A DNA stretch of 64,000 nucleotides from CAZIVP01 sp964542915 (GTDB taxonomy: Bacteria; Calditrichota; Calditrichia; Calditrichales; Calditrichaceae). Shown piece after piece: positions 27,563 through 38,000 of the stretch. The notes under the pieces are model-generated. The model was not told the origin of the DNA. It saw only the letters and a program-made list of their open reading frames with translations, and made no database searches. Where the stretch lies: contig CAZIVP010000001.1 in NCBI GenBank assembly GCA_964542915.1, forward strand, positions 372,001-436,000, written 5' to 3'. The position numbers and the translations under genes are program-made. Position 1 is the first letter of the stretch; each line of letters opens with the position of its first letter.

Positions 27563-27737
27563 GCTAATGTTAAAGAGAGAAATGCGACATTCGTTATTAG
27601 AGATTGGATTTAAGCCTTGGTTAACAAGAGCTTACAAACGCTTTTCTGTTCTGTAGGGCCCAAATATATGTGCGTATCAACCGCAAATTCTTTACCTTTT
27701 CAGAGAGCGATAAAAATAAACCTAATGATGATAAACG

Positions 27738-28301
27738 ATGCAGACCGACGAATTTAACAATGAAGTGTGGAGCCTGATTTTCCGTTTTTACGCGCGCGTT
27801 CTGGCCTTTCCGTATGATGAATTGACGCACGAGCTCCAACACCTTTTCCGGCAGATTGAAATTTATGTGGAAACGGATATCGATACCACCGGGGCCAACA
27901 CCGTTCTGGATATCCTCAACTATTACCAGGGTGAAGAGATGCAAGACCTGCAGGCCGAGTACGCCCGCCTCTTTTCACCCGTGAACGCCCGGAAGCCGTT
28001 TATCTCCCTTCGCCTCAGCGAAATAGCGCCGCATACCGATCAATACGGCCTTATGGATCATTTGTATGAAAGCAGCCTGTTTATCGAAATGGAGGATTAT
28101 CCCGACTCTATCACCAATGTGCTGGAGTACTTTTCCTCTCTGTTGTTAGAGAACGACGCGGAAGCGACAGAAGACTTCTATAATAAGTATATAAAAACCG
28201 TTTTACCGATATTGGGACAACAGATTTATCAGGGCACCAATCTGAGTTTTTATAAAGCGTTTGCCCGCGGTCTTTCCGAGATTGTTCAGCTTTTATCCTG
28301 A
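27738..28301 (+). CDS. TorD/DmsD-family molybdoenzyme chaperone
   Basis: A 187-residue all-helical protein of the TorD (redox enzyme maturation) family, cytoplasmic chaperones that hold the Tat-exported molybdenum subunit until its cofactor is inserted. The diagnostic central motif is 'DLQAEYARLFSP', followed by a proline-containing loop and helices ending 'YKAFARGLSEIVQLL'. No molybdoenzyme is adjacent; the nearest candidate client is NapA at 56752-59019, which carries a Tat signal. The start follows no strong ribosome binding site. It is probably cotranscribed with the helicase 11 bases downstream, but a functional link between them is not evident. Confidence 0.82.
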   Translation: MQTDEFNNEVWSLIFRFYARVLAFPYDELTHELQHLFRQIEIYVETDIDTTGANTVLDILNYYQGEEMQDLQAEYARLFSPVNARKPFISLRLSEIAPHTDQYGLMDHLYESSLFIEMEDYPDSITNVLEYFSSLLLENDAEATEDFYNKYIKTVLPILGQQIYQGTNLSFYKAFARGLSEIVQLLS

Positions 28302-28312
28302 GCGCTCCGTCT

Positions 28313-30721
28313 ATGGCCATACATATTGAAAATCAGCATATATCTTTAAGCGTCAAAGATTTACTGCAACCCGCTCGTCCGCCGCAAATGTTGTCATCCT
28401 TTCCTTTGCCGCAACGCGGTATGCTGGGTAAACAGGCGCAGGTCGAAGTGCAGGATCAAAAAAGACGTCAACACGGCATGTTCCATAGCGAATATTTTCT
28501 GCGCCGTTCTTACGATTACCGGAACTATACTTTTACGATTCAGGGCCGCATTGACGGCGTATACCAGTTAAAACACCGCGTCGAGATCGAAGAAATAAAA
28601 TCGGTCATTCTCACTGCGCAGGAATTCCGGCGGATGCAGATCGACCGTTACCCCGAGTTTCAGGAACAGGTGCTTTTTTACGCTTACCTTTTACAGGATG
28701 AATTGAATGGCATGGAAGTGGGCGCTTACATTGTTTTGCTCAATCTTGTGAATGACGCCCGTCGCGTGTTCGAAATACCTTACCAGCGGATGCGGATAGA
28801 ACAGTTATTGTTTCAGCGTTTCGCCGGGATTTTGACCTCGGTTGAGCGGGAGGAAGAAGAAAGGGTTAAGCGCAGCAAAGCCATCGAAGAAATCCGCTTT
28901 GAACTGCCGGAAACACGTCCTCAGCAGCAAACCATGATGGCGGCTGTAGAGGAAGCGTTGCACGAAGCCCAGCACCTGATGGTTTCGGCGCCGACCGGGA
29001 CGGGCAAAACTGCGGCGGCGCTTTATCCGGCCATTCAATACGCTTATCGTCATAACAAAAAGATCTTCTTTCTCACTTCGAAAACCACCCAACAGAACAT
29101 GGTAGGCGAAACGCTGCAGCCTTTAATTGAACAAGGACTCGATATCCATGCCGTGTTTTTGCGCGCCGCCGAGAAAATGTGCGCCAATGAAGTGTATTTT
29201 TGCCATGAGGCGTATTGTCCCTATGCCAGGGATTACGAGGAGCGTCTCCTGGAAAGTAATGTGTTAAATTCCATGTTTGATGAGCATCTTATAACGCCGG
29301 AATATATTTACCGGCAGGCGTCCGCCAGGACGCTTTGCCCTTTCGAAGTCGCCCTCGATGTTGGAGCGCACGCCGATATTATTGTGGGGGATTTCAACTA
29401 CGTCTTCGATCCTGCCGTGGCGCTGAAACGCTTTTTTCGTAAAAAAGATAACGCCGACTGGATCATCCTTCTGGATGAGGCCCATAATTTATACGAACGC
29501 GGCACGCAATATCTGTCGCCGGAAATCAAGAACGAAACCGTCGCAAGCCTGAAACAGCAGGCCGAACGTCGAAATACCCGGGTACATCGTAAACTTGCTC
29601 AGGCCCTCGGTGAAATTGCACGTTTAATGGACGCCCTGAATTTGGAGGGTGAAATTCATTTTGCCGGCCGGCAATACTTTAAAACCGATTTGAATTACAG
29701 CCTATGGCAGGACGTCCTCGCGCTTTACGAGGCGGCGTTCATCAAATATCTCATCCAGAAAATACGCAAACGATGGTTGATCGTGGACGACCCGTTTGAA
29801 TCTTTTTATTTCACATTACGGCGCTTTGTGCAGGTAGGCCGCTTTCAAGATGAGGCATTTGTACCCTTTTTCAATGCAGAAAACAGGGGAACGCTAAAGA
29901 TTCAGTGCTGTGATCCATCAGCTTATTTGGGAGAACGGATCGATCGTTTTCACAGCGTTGTGGCGATGTCGGCCACGCTGGATCCCATGCCGTTTTATCG
30001 CACTTTGCTAGGTTTTCCGGAGTATCGCAGCAAAGAATTGCAACTCGACTCGCCGTTTCCGGCCGAACATCGCAAAATCATCATTGTTCCGAATATTTCC
30101 ACACGCTATAAAGACCGCATGAATAACTATCCCAAAATTGCTGAGGTCATCCGGCAAACCGTTGAGGCAAAGGCCGGCAATTATCTGGTCTTTTTTCCGA
30201 GTTTCGATTTTGTCCAGCATGTCAATCTCTTCCTGGGTCGCGTCAAGTATGAAAAGATTATGCAGAAACCGGGCATGAACGAAAGCGATCGTAAGGCCAT
30301 TATCGAACGGTTAAAGCAGCCGGATCAACCGCAATTGTTACTGGCGGTTATGGGCGGTATTTTCAGCGAAGGCATCGATTACAGCGGCGACATGGCCATC
30401 GGCGTGATTATCGTGAGTCCGGCGCTGCCCCAGATCAGTTATGAGCGGGAATTGCAGCGCCGGTATTATGAGCAGAAGATGCAGATGGGTATGGAGTACG
30501 CCTATATTTTCCCGGGCATGAATAAAGTAATACAGTCCGTCGGTCGTCTGATTCGTTCTGCCACGGATCGCGGCGTCATCGTATTGATCGGTGAACGATT
30601 TGCCAGCGATGCCTTCAATGCCGTCTTCCCCCAATACTGGTTTGAGCGCGAGGGCGATGTGGTTATCACAAAAGAAATTAAGAAAGAGGTTCACGGCTTC
30701 TGGAAACAATTTGATGATTAG
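28313..30721 (+). CDS. Rad3/XPD-type Fe-S helicase with N-terminal PD-(D/E)XK nuclease-like domain
   Basis: The 802-residue protein joins two parts. Residues about 55-180 look like a RecB-type PD-(D/E)XK fold: 'QGRIDGVY' (Asp81), 'EIEEIKSV' (Glu94-x-Lys96) and 'FQEQVLFYAYLL' (QxxxY-like). From about 200 comes a superfamily 2 XPD/DinG helicase with Walker A 'SAPTGTGKTAAALYP' (226-233), four Cys for an Fe-S cluster ('MCANEVYFCHEAYCPYA' and 'LCPFEVAL'), Walker B 'DEAHNLYERG', and C-terminal 'SVGRLIRSATDRGVIVLIGERF'. It should unwind DNA 5' to 3' and may cut it, acting in repair. The gene starts 11 bases behind the TorD gene. Confidence 0.85.
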   Translation: MAIHIENQHISLSVKDLLQPARPPQMLSSFPLPQRGMLGKQAQVEVQDQKRRQHGMFHSEYFLRRSYDYRNYTFTIQGRIDGVYQLKHRVEIEEIKSVILTAQEFRRMQIDRYPEFQEQVLFYAYLLQDELNGMEVGAYIVLLNLVNDARRVFEIPYQRMRIEQLLFQRFAGILTSVEREEEERVKRSKAIEEIRFELPETRPQQQTMMAAVEEALHEAQHLMVSAPTGTGKTAAALYPAIQYAYRHNKKIFFLTSKTTQQNMVGETLQPLIEQGLDIHAVFLRAAEKMCANEVYFCHEAYCPYARDYEERLLESNVLNSMFDEHLITPEYIYRQASARTLCPFEVALDVGAHADIIVGDFNYVFDPAVALKRFFRKKDNADWIILLDEAHNLYERGTQYLSPEIKNETVASLKQQAERRNTRVHRKLAQALGEIARLMDALNLEGEIHFAGRQYFKTDLNYSLWQDVLALYEAAFIKYLIQKIRKRWLIVDDPFESFYFTLRRFVQVGRFQDEAFVPFFNAENRGTLKIQCCDPSAYLGERIDRFHSVVAMSATLDPMPFYRTLLGFPEYRSKELQLDSPFPAEHRKIIIVPNISTRYKDRMNNYPKIAEVIRQTVEAKAGNYLVFFPSFDFVQHVNLFLGRVKYEKIMQKPGMNESDRKAIIERLKQPDQPQLLLAVMGGIFSEGIDYSGDMAIGVIIVSPALPQISYERELQRRYYEQKMQMGMEYAYIFPGMNKVIQSVGRLIRSATDRGVIVLIGERFASDAFNAVFPQYWFEREGDVVITKEIKKEVHGFWKQFDD

Positions 30722-30808
30722 CCCGGAGTCACTGACCGTAACGTGATAAAAAGTCTTGTGATGCTGTTTCGTTTTCAACGCCCAAACAATAGGACCGATC
30801 CGAAAACT

Positions 30809-31786
30809 TTATTCACCTAAATAAACCTTTGCCATCGTTTTTACGATGGTTTGCAAATCGGAGTATTGCGCTTCCCAATCGAGGAGTTGTTTCGCCCGGT
30901 CGGCGCTTGCCACCAGCTCCGGCGGATCGCCGGCGCGGCGTCCGACGACTTCATAGGGTATGGTTTTTCCCGTAACGGTTCGAGCGGTCTCGATCATCTC
31001 GAAGACGGATTGGCCGCTGCCTGTCCCTAAATTTACCACGATATTTTTGTCTTCTTTTTTAATATAATCCATGGCTTTTGCGTGCGCGCTGGCCAGATCG
31101 TTGACATGGATGTAATCGCGTATGCACGTGCCGTCGCGGGTATCGTAGTCGTCGCCGAATACCTGCATCTTTTTTCGCATGCCGGCGGCCGCTTCCATAA
31201 CAACGGGCGAGAGATTGGCAGGATTTTTCTCTTTACTGCGAATTCTGCCGTTGATGTCGTAACCGGTGGCGTTAAAATAACGCAAAGCGGCGTACTTCAA
31301 TCCCTTCAACCGGCTGTACCATTCCAAATTTTCTTCAATAGCCAGTTTACTGTAGCCATAATAGTTGGCCGGGACAGTAGGGTGATTTTCATCGATCGGC
31401 AAGTATTGGGGATTGCCGTAAACCGCCGCCGAGGATGAAAATACAAAGCGCTTGACATCGTTCGCTATCATGGCGTTCAGCAAGAGCAGCGTTCCGCAAA
31501 TATTATTGTATGCATATTTTTCCGGCTTTACCATGGACTCGCCCGCGGCTTTCCAGGCGGCAAAATGAAAAACAACATCGATATTATTTTCAAAAGCAAA
31601 ACTCAAATCGTGTTCGCTCAGCACATCGCCTTCAATCAGCTTTGTACGCTCATCGACATTTTCAGGCAGTCCCAACGAAAAATTATCAAAGACAATCACT
31701 TCATGTCCAAGGTCGCATAATTCTTTGACAACGTGACTTCCGATATAACCGGCGCCGCCGGTTACGAGTATGGTTGATGATTGCAT
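30809..31786 (-). CDS. galE: UDP-glucose 4-epimerase
   Basis: GalE interconverts UDP-galactose and UDP-glucose with tightly bound NAD. The 325-residue product starts 'ILVTGGAGYIGSHVVKEL' (GxxGxxG) and carries 'VFSSSAAVYGNP', the catalytic 'YGYSKLAIE' (YxxxK), 'LRYFNATG' and 'RDYIHVNDLASAH', all standard for extended short-chain epimerases. It is the last gene of a minus-strand galM-galK-galE group, 103 bases behind galK, and completes the Leloir pathway apart from galT, which is not in the window. Confidence 0.96.
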   Translation of the reverse strand: MQSSTILVTGGAGYIGSHVVKELCDLGHEVIVFDNFSLGLPENVDERTKLIEGDVLSEHDLSFAFENNIDVVFHFAAWKAAGESMVKPEKYAYNNICGTLLLLNAMIANDVKRFVFSSSAAVYGNPQYLPIDENHPTVPANYYGYSKLAIEENLEWYSRLKGLKYAALRYFNATGYDINGRIRSKEKNPANLSPVVMEAAAGMRKKMQVFGDDYDTRDGTCIRDYIHVNDLASAHAKAMDYIKKEDKNIVVNLGTGSGQSVFEMIETARTVTGKTIPYEVVGRRAGDPPELVASADRAKQLLDWEAQYSDLQTIVKTMAKVYLGE

Positions 31787-31889
31787 TTTCCCATCCGCTT
31801 TAAGTATTGGATTCCTGTATTTTGATATTGATTGCTAGGCATTTAAGACCACATCTTATTTCGAAATAACCTGAGTATGCGTAACCCCA

Positions 31890-33173
31890 TTAATCGAAAT
31901 ATTCATTCAGATGCAGCGTACCGAGCGGCCGGATATTTAAAATATCGACCGCCTTTTCGCCAAAAACCGGCTGCATCAATTTCAGATAATCCGCGAGGGC
32001 GTCTTCGGGAAGAAACACCTGAATGGTTCCCGCGAAACCGCCGCCATGGACGCGTGCGGCGCCTTCTCCGATCCGGTTGATATACGCTTCGCTTAATGCC
32101 AGAGCAAGCGAAACACTTTGTTCGTGAGGATTCTTAATGGGGTAAATGTTCTGTAACCATTTAAATGATGAATCTCCTGAATCCCTTACCATTTCTAAAA
32201 AATATTGGAGTTCACCGGATTCCAGCGCATCTATCTGCTTGATGACGCGTTCATTATCAAGTATGAAATGGTATGCGCGTAAGATGGCGCGGTCGCTTAC
32301 TTTTGTTCGTAACATGTGCATGTGTTTTAAAAGCTGTTCGAGCTTGATTTCGCGGCATACATCGGCGTCCAGCGCTGCGGCAACGGATCGCATCTCTTCG
32401 GGCACGGCTGCGTAATCTTCGGTTAAATCGGCGTGGGTTCCGCCGCTGTCCACAACAAGCAGGCGGTATTGGTGATCGCTGAAATTGAAATCCACTTTTT
32501 TAACGACCGGTTCGGAAGGGTGGTGAAAATCGATTGCGATAATACCGCCTACGGCGCAGGTCATCTGGTCCATCAGACCGCACGGTTTCCCGAAATATTC
32601 ATTTTCTGCAAATTGCCCGATTTGCGCCAACGACGTGCGCGCTACTTTCCCTTCATTGAATAAAGTGTTGAATATAGTACCGATTAATACCTCTATGGAT
32701 GCGGAAGAGCTCAAGCCGGAGCCAGGCAGAACATCACTGGCGATGTAAGCGTCAAATCCATCCACAGTTAAACCCAGCTCTTTAAAACGTGCCGCGATGC
32801 CGCGGATGAGTGCATTGGTCGATCCTTTCTCTTCCTGCCTTAAAGATAAATCTTCGAGGCCAACTTCAAAGCATTCCGGATATCCGCGTGAGTATAGGTT
32901 GACTTTCCGGGATTGATTCGGACGCACCACTGCAATGGAATCCAGATTGATCGCTCCGGCTAAAACTCGTCCGTGATTGTGGTCCGTATGATTACCGCCG
33001 ATTTCGGTGCGGCCCGGCGTACTAAAAAAATGCAGGTCTTCTGCCTTTCCGAACGTTTGTTCGAATGCTGTTACGAGCCGGGTGTAACGTTCTTTTTGCT
33101 TGTCCAGGATATGGCTTTGATTGCCGTACAATTTATTAAATATCGTATGGGCAAGTTCAAAATCGAAAGGCAT
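31890..33173 (-). CDS. galK: galactokinase
   Basis: GalK phosphorylates galactose at C1. The 427-residue GHMP kinase has 'FFSTPGRTEIGGNHTDHNHG' with the galactokinase signature, the ATP-binding 'LPGSGLSSSASIEVLIG', a catalytic Asp in 'CGLMDQMTCAVGG', and C-terminal 'ARVHGGGFAGTIQVF'. It is somewhat longer than the E. coli enzyme because of an N-terminal helical extension. It lies 24 bases behind galM on the minus strand and upstream of galE. Confidence 0.95.
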   Translation of the reverse strand: MPFDFELAHTIFNKLYGNQSHILDKQKERYTRLVTAFEQTFGKAEDLHFFSTPGRTEIGGNHTDHNHGRVLAGAINLDSIAVVRPNQSRKVNLYSRGYPECFEVGLEDLSLRQEEKGSTNALIRGIAARFKELGLTVDGFDAYIASDVLPGSGLSSSASIEVLIGTIFNTLFNEGKVARTSLAQIGQFAENEYFGKPCGLMDQMTCAVGGIIAIDFHHPSEPVVKKVDFNFSDHQYRLLVVDSGGTHADLTEDYAAVPEEMRSVAAALDADVCREIKLEQLLKHMHMLRTKVSDRAILRAYHFILDNERVIKQIDALESGELQYFLEMVRDSGDSSFKWLQNIYPIKNPHEQSVSLALALSEAYINRIGEGAARVHGGGFAGTIQVFLPEDALADYLKLMQPVFGEKAVDILNIRPLGTLHLNEYFD

Positions 33174-33197
33174 AAATGGCTCCTTTGGGTTCGATTG

Positions 33198-34154
33198 TTA
33201 ACTCAGGTAAATGCCGTATGACGCTTCGAATGTTTGTTCGGCTTTTAGTATAACCAAACCTTCTTCATTATTGAAAGCGTTAATATTGCCGGACATGGGT
33301 TCAATTGCAATCGAATTTCGATGCGGCGGGGTATAAACATGAATGAAATTATATTTTTGAGACCCTGTCTCCTGCCAGAGGTTTAATGTGATATGTTGCT
33401 GAGGGTCTTGTAACGCGATATTTTGCGAACCCTTGGCTCCCGGCTCCATTGTAAAGCAGGTATCCAAAAAGGTTTTCCCGAGGATGATACCTTCCTTGAA
33501 TTTCGGCGCGGGTATTTTCTCGCCCGTCGGTATGAGACGATCATCCACGACAATTCGGTCTTTTACCGGCATCGTTAGTTTAAGGTGGTTGATGGATGAC
33601 CCGAGTTTTAAAAACGGATGCCAGCCGTCAACCATCGGTAGATCATGTTTGCCCCTGTTGCATATCAGGGTTTTACAGGCGAAACCATTATTGTTCCATA
33701 GCTGATAATTAAGTTCGATTCGAAACGGAAACGGATAGCCGCTTATGCCCCCGTCATAGTCGTATCGTAATCGGACCTCAGCATAATGGCTGTTTTTATG
33801 ACTGTCCACCACCGTAAAGGGTTTATCGAATATAAAGCCGTGGCAGGCGTGATGTTCATCCTCGTAATTCAGATCAAGTTGATAAGATTGTTCCGCGAAT
33901 ATGTAATATCCGTCTTTCAGTCTATTGGCAAAAGGCACAAGCTTGGCGCCTTTGAAAATATTACGATCTTCGAAAAAATCTTTTCTATTATAATTCCCAT
34001 CCAAAAGAGAGAACAAGTGTTGGTCCTTTAATAAAGCCAGGCCGTTCACATTGGCTCCAAACTGCGGGACAATAGAGACGGATTCAAGTGTGGATTCATT
34101 TTCGATACGTACAACATGCAAGTCGTTTTGCATTTTTGATTCAATTTTAAACAT
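33198..34154 (-). CDS. galM: aldose 1-epimerase (galactose mutarotase)
   Basis: GalM interconverts alpha and beta anomers of galactose or glucose. The 318-residue beta-sandwich protein shows 'IVPQFGANVNGLALLK' near the N-terminus, 'GAKLVPFANRLKDGYY', 'HACHGFIFDKPFTVVD' with a His/Gly active-site segment, and 'PMVDGWHPFLKLG' with the second conserved His. It starts behind AAAGGA at 34154 and heads the galM-galK-galE group. Sequence identity within the family is variable; a related hexose-6-phosphate epimerase is a less likely alternative given the neighbours. Confidence 0.88.
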   Translation of the reverse strand: MFKIESKMQNDLHVVRIENESTLESVSIVPQFGANVNGLALLKDQHLFSLLDGNYNRKDFFEDRNIFKGAKLVPFANRLKDGYYIFAEQSYQLDLNYEDEHHACHGFIFDKPFTVVDSHKNSHYAEVRLRYDYDGGISGYPFPFRIELNYQLWNNNGFACKTLICNRGKHDLPMVDGWHPFLKLGSSINHLKLTMPVKDRIVVDDRLIPTGEKIPAPKFKEGIILGKTFLDTCFTMEPGAKGSQNIALQDPQQHITLNLWQETGSQKYNFIHVYTPPHRNSIAIEPMSGNINAFNNEEGLVILKAEQTFEASYGIYLS

Positions 34155-35011
34155 AGATGAAATATCCTTTGTTAAGTAAAGCCGTTCCGTTTTGTAGCAA
34201 TACTGAATCGCATAACCTGCATTTGGTTATTATGGCGCGTTTGACAGCCTTAACCATTAATGATCGTGCGTTTATTTTAAAACAGTTAATAAAAAACCAG
34301 ACGACCCCGGCAGGAAGGACAAGGGGATTTTGGGGTCTGTATAAATGGAACGATCGTTTGGTTCCTTTTTTGAATATGTTATCGTTCACATAAGCAGGTA
34401 AATTTTTTTGTGGGATGTTCTTAGTCTTGTGATACAATAGTAAAAGATCATTTGGATTGAACGCTTTCCGTTTGATAAAATGCAATTTCAGATTAATCAT
34501 TGGAAGTATCGATTTCAGTCGCCTTTTAAGCATTTCAAAACGCCGGATAATACAACTTCTTTTTAGAGTTGGCAAGGGTTCCCTCTCCGCTTTCCATATC
34601 AAGCATTAACATACAAGATACAAAGAGATGACGGTCAAGAGCAATTTGAATTTTAAATACCGGTTGGAGACCGTTATAACGAAATGAATCCTTTGCTGCC
34701 TCCGGAACGTTTAAATCGATTCCGAACATAATATGCGATGCGTTTTTTAAACTTCAAGTGTTGTGAAGTTTTCTTTAGATAAATTTGAGGATTAAAATAT
34801 TTGGGCTGTTAAGTTAAAGAACATTACATGTAGTGTACGTTTATTACGGTAAAAAAATAGGTGGTTGGCGTCGATTATAAAATAATAAACAGGAATTCCG
34901 CACAGAGAATGCATGATGCAGATCAACACTGTAAAAAATAATTCGTTTAATTTGCAATCCGTTAAAAGATCAATAAAATTGGCTTGCAGAAAACAGATCG
35001 AGGAAGACTCA
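34155..35011. other. long intergenic region between galM and the C25 peptidase
   Basis: This 857-base AT-rich stretch between divergent genes has no gene I can support; a 151-codon minus-strand frame within it lacks any recognisable motif and overlaps the galM start. Two hairpin-like structures occur. On the minus strand, arms at 34297-34308 and 34333-34341 (CAGA..CCCC) with a three-base bulge are followed by TTTTTTATT, which could be an attenuator about 130 bases ahead of galM. On the plus strand, GGAAC and GTTCC near 34348-34366 are followed by TTTTTT. Promoters for both flanking genes must lie here but were not resolved. Confidence 0.4.
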
Positions 35012-38000
35012 ATGCAGTACAGTCGTCTTAAATTACATATACTCTTTATCTTTTTGTGGGCCCCGTTTTTATTATCCGGTACGTTTACTATCAATCATGA
35101 TAAAGATCAAATCAGAATCGAACGGAAAAATGATTTCCACCACGTGGATTATCAGGGTATCCATAATCTTTCCGCTTTGAATGATGCGCTTGGTAAGCCG
35201 GATCTTCCGGAATATGTTTTCAGGATCGTATTGGAAGGAAGCACCGCAGGGCAGGATATCTCCATTGAGTCCGTTTCCCGTCGTAAACTTGAAGGCGAAT
35301 TTCGTATTTCTCCAAGGCAGGAACCCTGGCATCAGGGTATGGCAAAATCAACGGGTGTTATTTCATTCGAAGGTTATAATTACGAAGGATTATATCCCGC
35401 CCGGATATTAGAATTCACAGGCATCAAATTTTTCAACGGCGTCCCTATTGCCCACGTGTTGGTTCGTCCCTTTCAATACGATGCCGAACAAAAAGAGCTT
35501 TACTTTATTGAATCGATCTCGTTTTCGTTGCAAACTTCTGGCCAGAGGCAGAAAGGCATAGAACGTGAAAAGGCGTTTTCACAAACAGAGGATGACACAC
35601 GCGACCGTTCTTTGCTACAAATACCGCAGTCCGTTACGGATGCGGACAATCGGAGTGCAGCGGAAATCAATATCGAGTACGACGTTAGCGCGCCCGTTGA
35701 GCAAACTATTTCGACGGAGCAATTTTTTCGTTATGCCATCATCACGACGGAAGCATTGAAAGATGAAATGCAAACGTTACGGCACTGGAAAAACCGCCGC
35801 GGCGTCCCCTCGGCAATCTGGACCATAGGCGAAATCGAGGCGCAGTTTCCCAGGGGTGCGGATCAGGCTGAGCGTGTCCGGAATTTTATCCGCTGGGCTT
35901 ACCAGATGCGGGGATTAAAATACGTGTTGCTGGCCGGAGACACCGAACTGGTACCTTCAAGAATCATCCGGGCGGGCCGCAAAATTTTCCCAAGCGACTA
36001 TTATTATGCCGACCTGGACGGAAGCTGGAATGCTGACGAAGATGACATATTTGCTGAAAAAGGCGATCAGGTGGATGGCTATCCGGAGATTTATGTGGGC
36101 AGACTGCCGGTCAAAACCAAAGAAGAGGTCCAACGCTTCTTTGATAAATTTTTTCAATATGTAAAAATGCCGTTCCGGGACGGCGCCTATCCTACCAATG
36201 CGCTTTATATGGCCGCCAATTTAAGTTACAGTGGAGACAGCGAAGGTTGGATCACAAATCATATTGATCCCCGGATTGCACCTGAATTTGAACGTACCTG
36301 GTTGACGCAGGATGATCATGTGGGCAGCGATCCGCAGGTTGCATTGGACGCCTTACGGCAGAATTACGGGCTGATTTTCACGGAATGCCATGGACTATAT
36401 CACACCATCAGGCCCGGCGCGCGTGGCTCCAATATTTACACCTATCAGCTTGATGATATGGGCAATACACGCCCCGGGGTTTGGTACGTGGCCAGTTGCT
36501 ATACGAATGATATACGAAAACGGGCTTTTTCGGAATTATACCTGCTCGGTGAAAACGGTGGAGGAGCGGCCTATATTGCGAATACCGATTACGAATATCC
36601 GCGGCAAAGTCTCGCCATGCAATCGGAATTTTATAATCTGATTTTTAACAAGGGGCGTTTCCATCTTTCTGAAGCCCACTATCTTTCCCGCCTGAAAAAT
36701 CTGGGCTATTTGTGGAGCGAAGTAAACCAGATCATCGTTTACTCCACGCTTGTTTTAGGCGATCCGCAGATGCCGGTTTGGACCAAAGAACCCCAGGATT
36801 TCGAAATGCAGGTTCTCGAAGAGCCGCAGGAAGAGAGCGGTCTGCTAAAATTAAAGGTTACAAACAAAGCAAGCGGAAAAGCGGTGGAAGGGGCGACCGT
36901 TACGATTTACCCCGAAGATTATGAAAAAGACAATCAAACCTACATTATTATGAAGACCGGCGCAGACGGGATTGCCAGGACCAGTTTTAATGGTCGGGAT
37001 GCCGGCGCATTTCTACTGACGGTCAGTAAGCATAATTACCGTCCGCATGAACAGGGCTTACTTTTAAAGGGCGTCAGTAAGGTAGCCCTTGCAAGCAGCG
37101 CTCTCCGGATCGAGGAGCAGGGTTCGTACAGCAACGGTCAGGTGGAACCGGGCGAATCGTTCAAACTTATACTATTGCTAAAAAACCAGGGCGACGAAAG
37201 TTTGCCGGCGGGCGGCCGTTTGATACTGAAGGAGTATCCGTCGGCCTTGAAGGTGACCAATGAAAAAATCGATGCCCTTCCGGAAATAGCTCCCGGCGAT
37301 AGTTTGTGGATTGACACATTTGATATGGAGGTTACTTCAACCGTTCAAAAGGATACAACATTAAATTTGGCGCTTGCGGTTGAAACGGATCAAATGCAAT
37401 ACGGCGCTTTCGGAATCAAACTGCCGGTTTACCGGCCGAATCTGCTGCTGCAAAAACCTGAAGTGCATACCGCCGATTTTGGCGAGGACGCCGAATGGCG
37501 TTATTTAAGCCGCATCCGGCCCGAAGTGTATAACGCAGGGAGGGGCGCCGCCTATCAGATTTCCGCAACGATCACTGATGTTAACCGACCGGCCGACATA
37601 AGCCGGGCAACGACCGGCCTGGAAGATATTCAACCCGGCCGGCGCCGGTTTACGGATTCCGAGTTGTTGGTAAGGCACAATATCGCCGTCGATTCCCTCC
37701 GGTTGACTCTGGCAGTAAACAGCAAACTCCAGGCGGGGAAACAGGTGCTGTCGTTTAAAGCGCCTTCTGCGCCGGAACAGATTGATTTTGAACCGCTGAC
37801 TGCCGGCGCCATCCAACTGAGCTGGAATCCGGCGGCTGAAGGCGGTATCCTGGGGTATAACATTTATCGTTGCTCCTCAAGCGATACGGTTTTTAAGAAG
37901 ATCAATGAAAGCCTTGTACCGAATGCCGGCTATTACGTGGATCATGAGGCGATATTCGGCGGAACCTATTACTATAAATTACAGGGCGTGGATTCCAGCG

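Noticed and set aside
34147..34602. 151-codon minus-strand frame upstream of galM
   Set aside because: No recognisable motif, Lys-rich composition, overlap with the galM start and a terminator-like hairpin within it; treated as chance.
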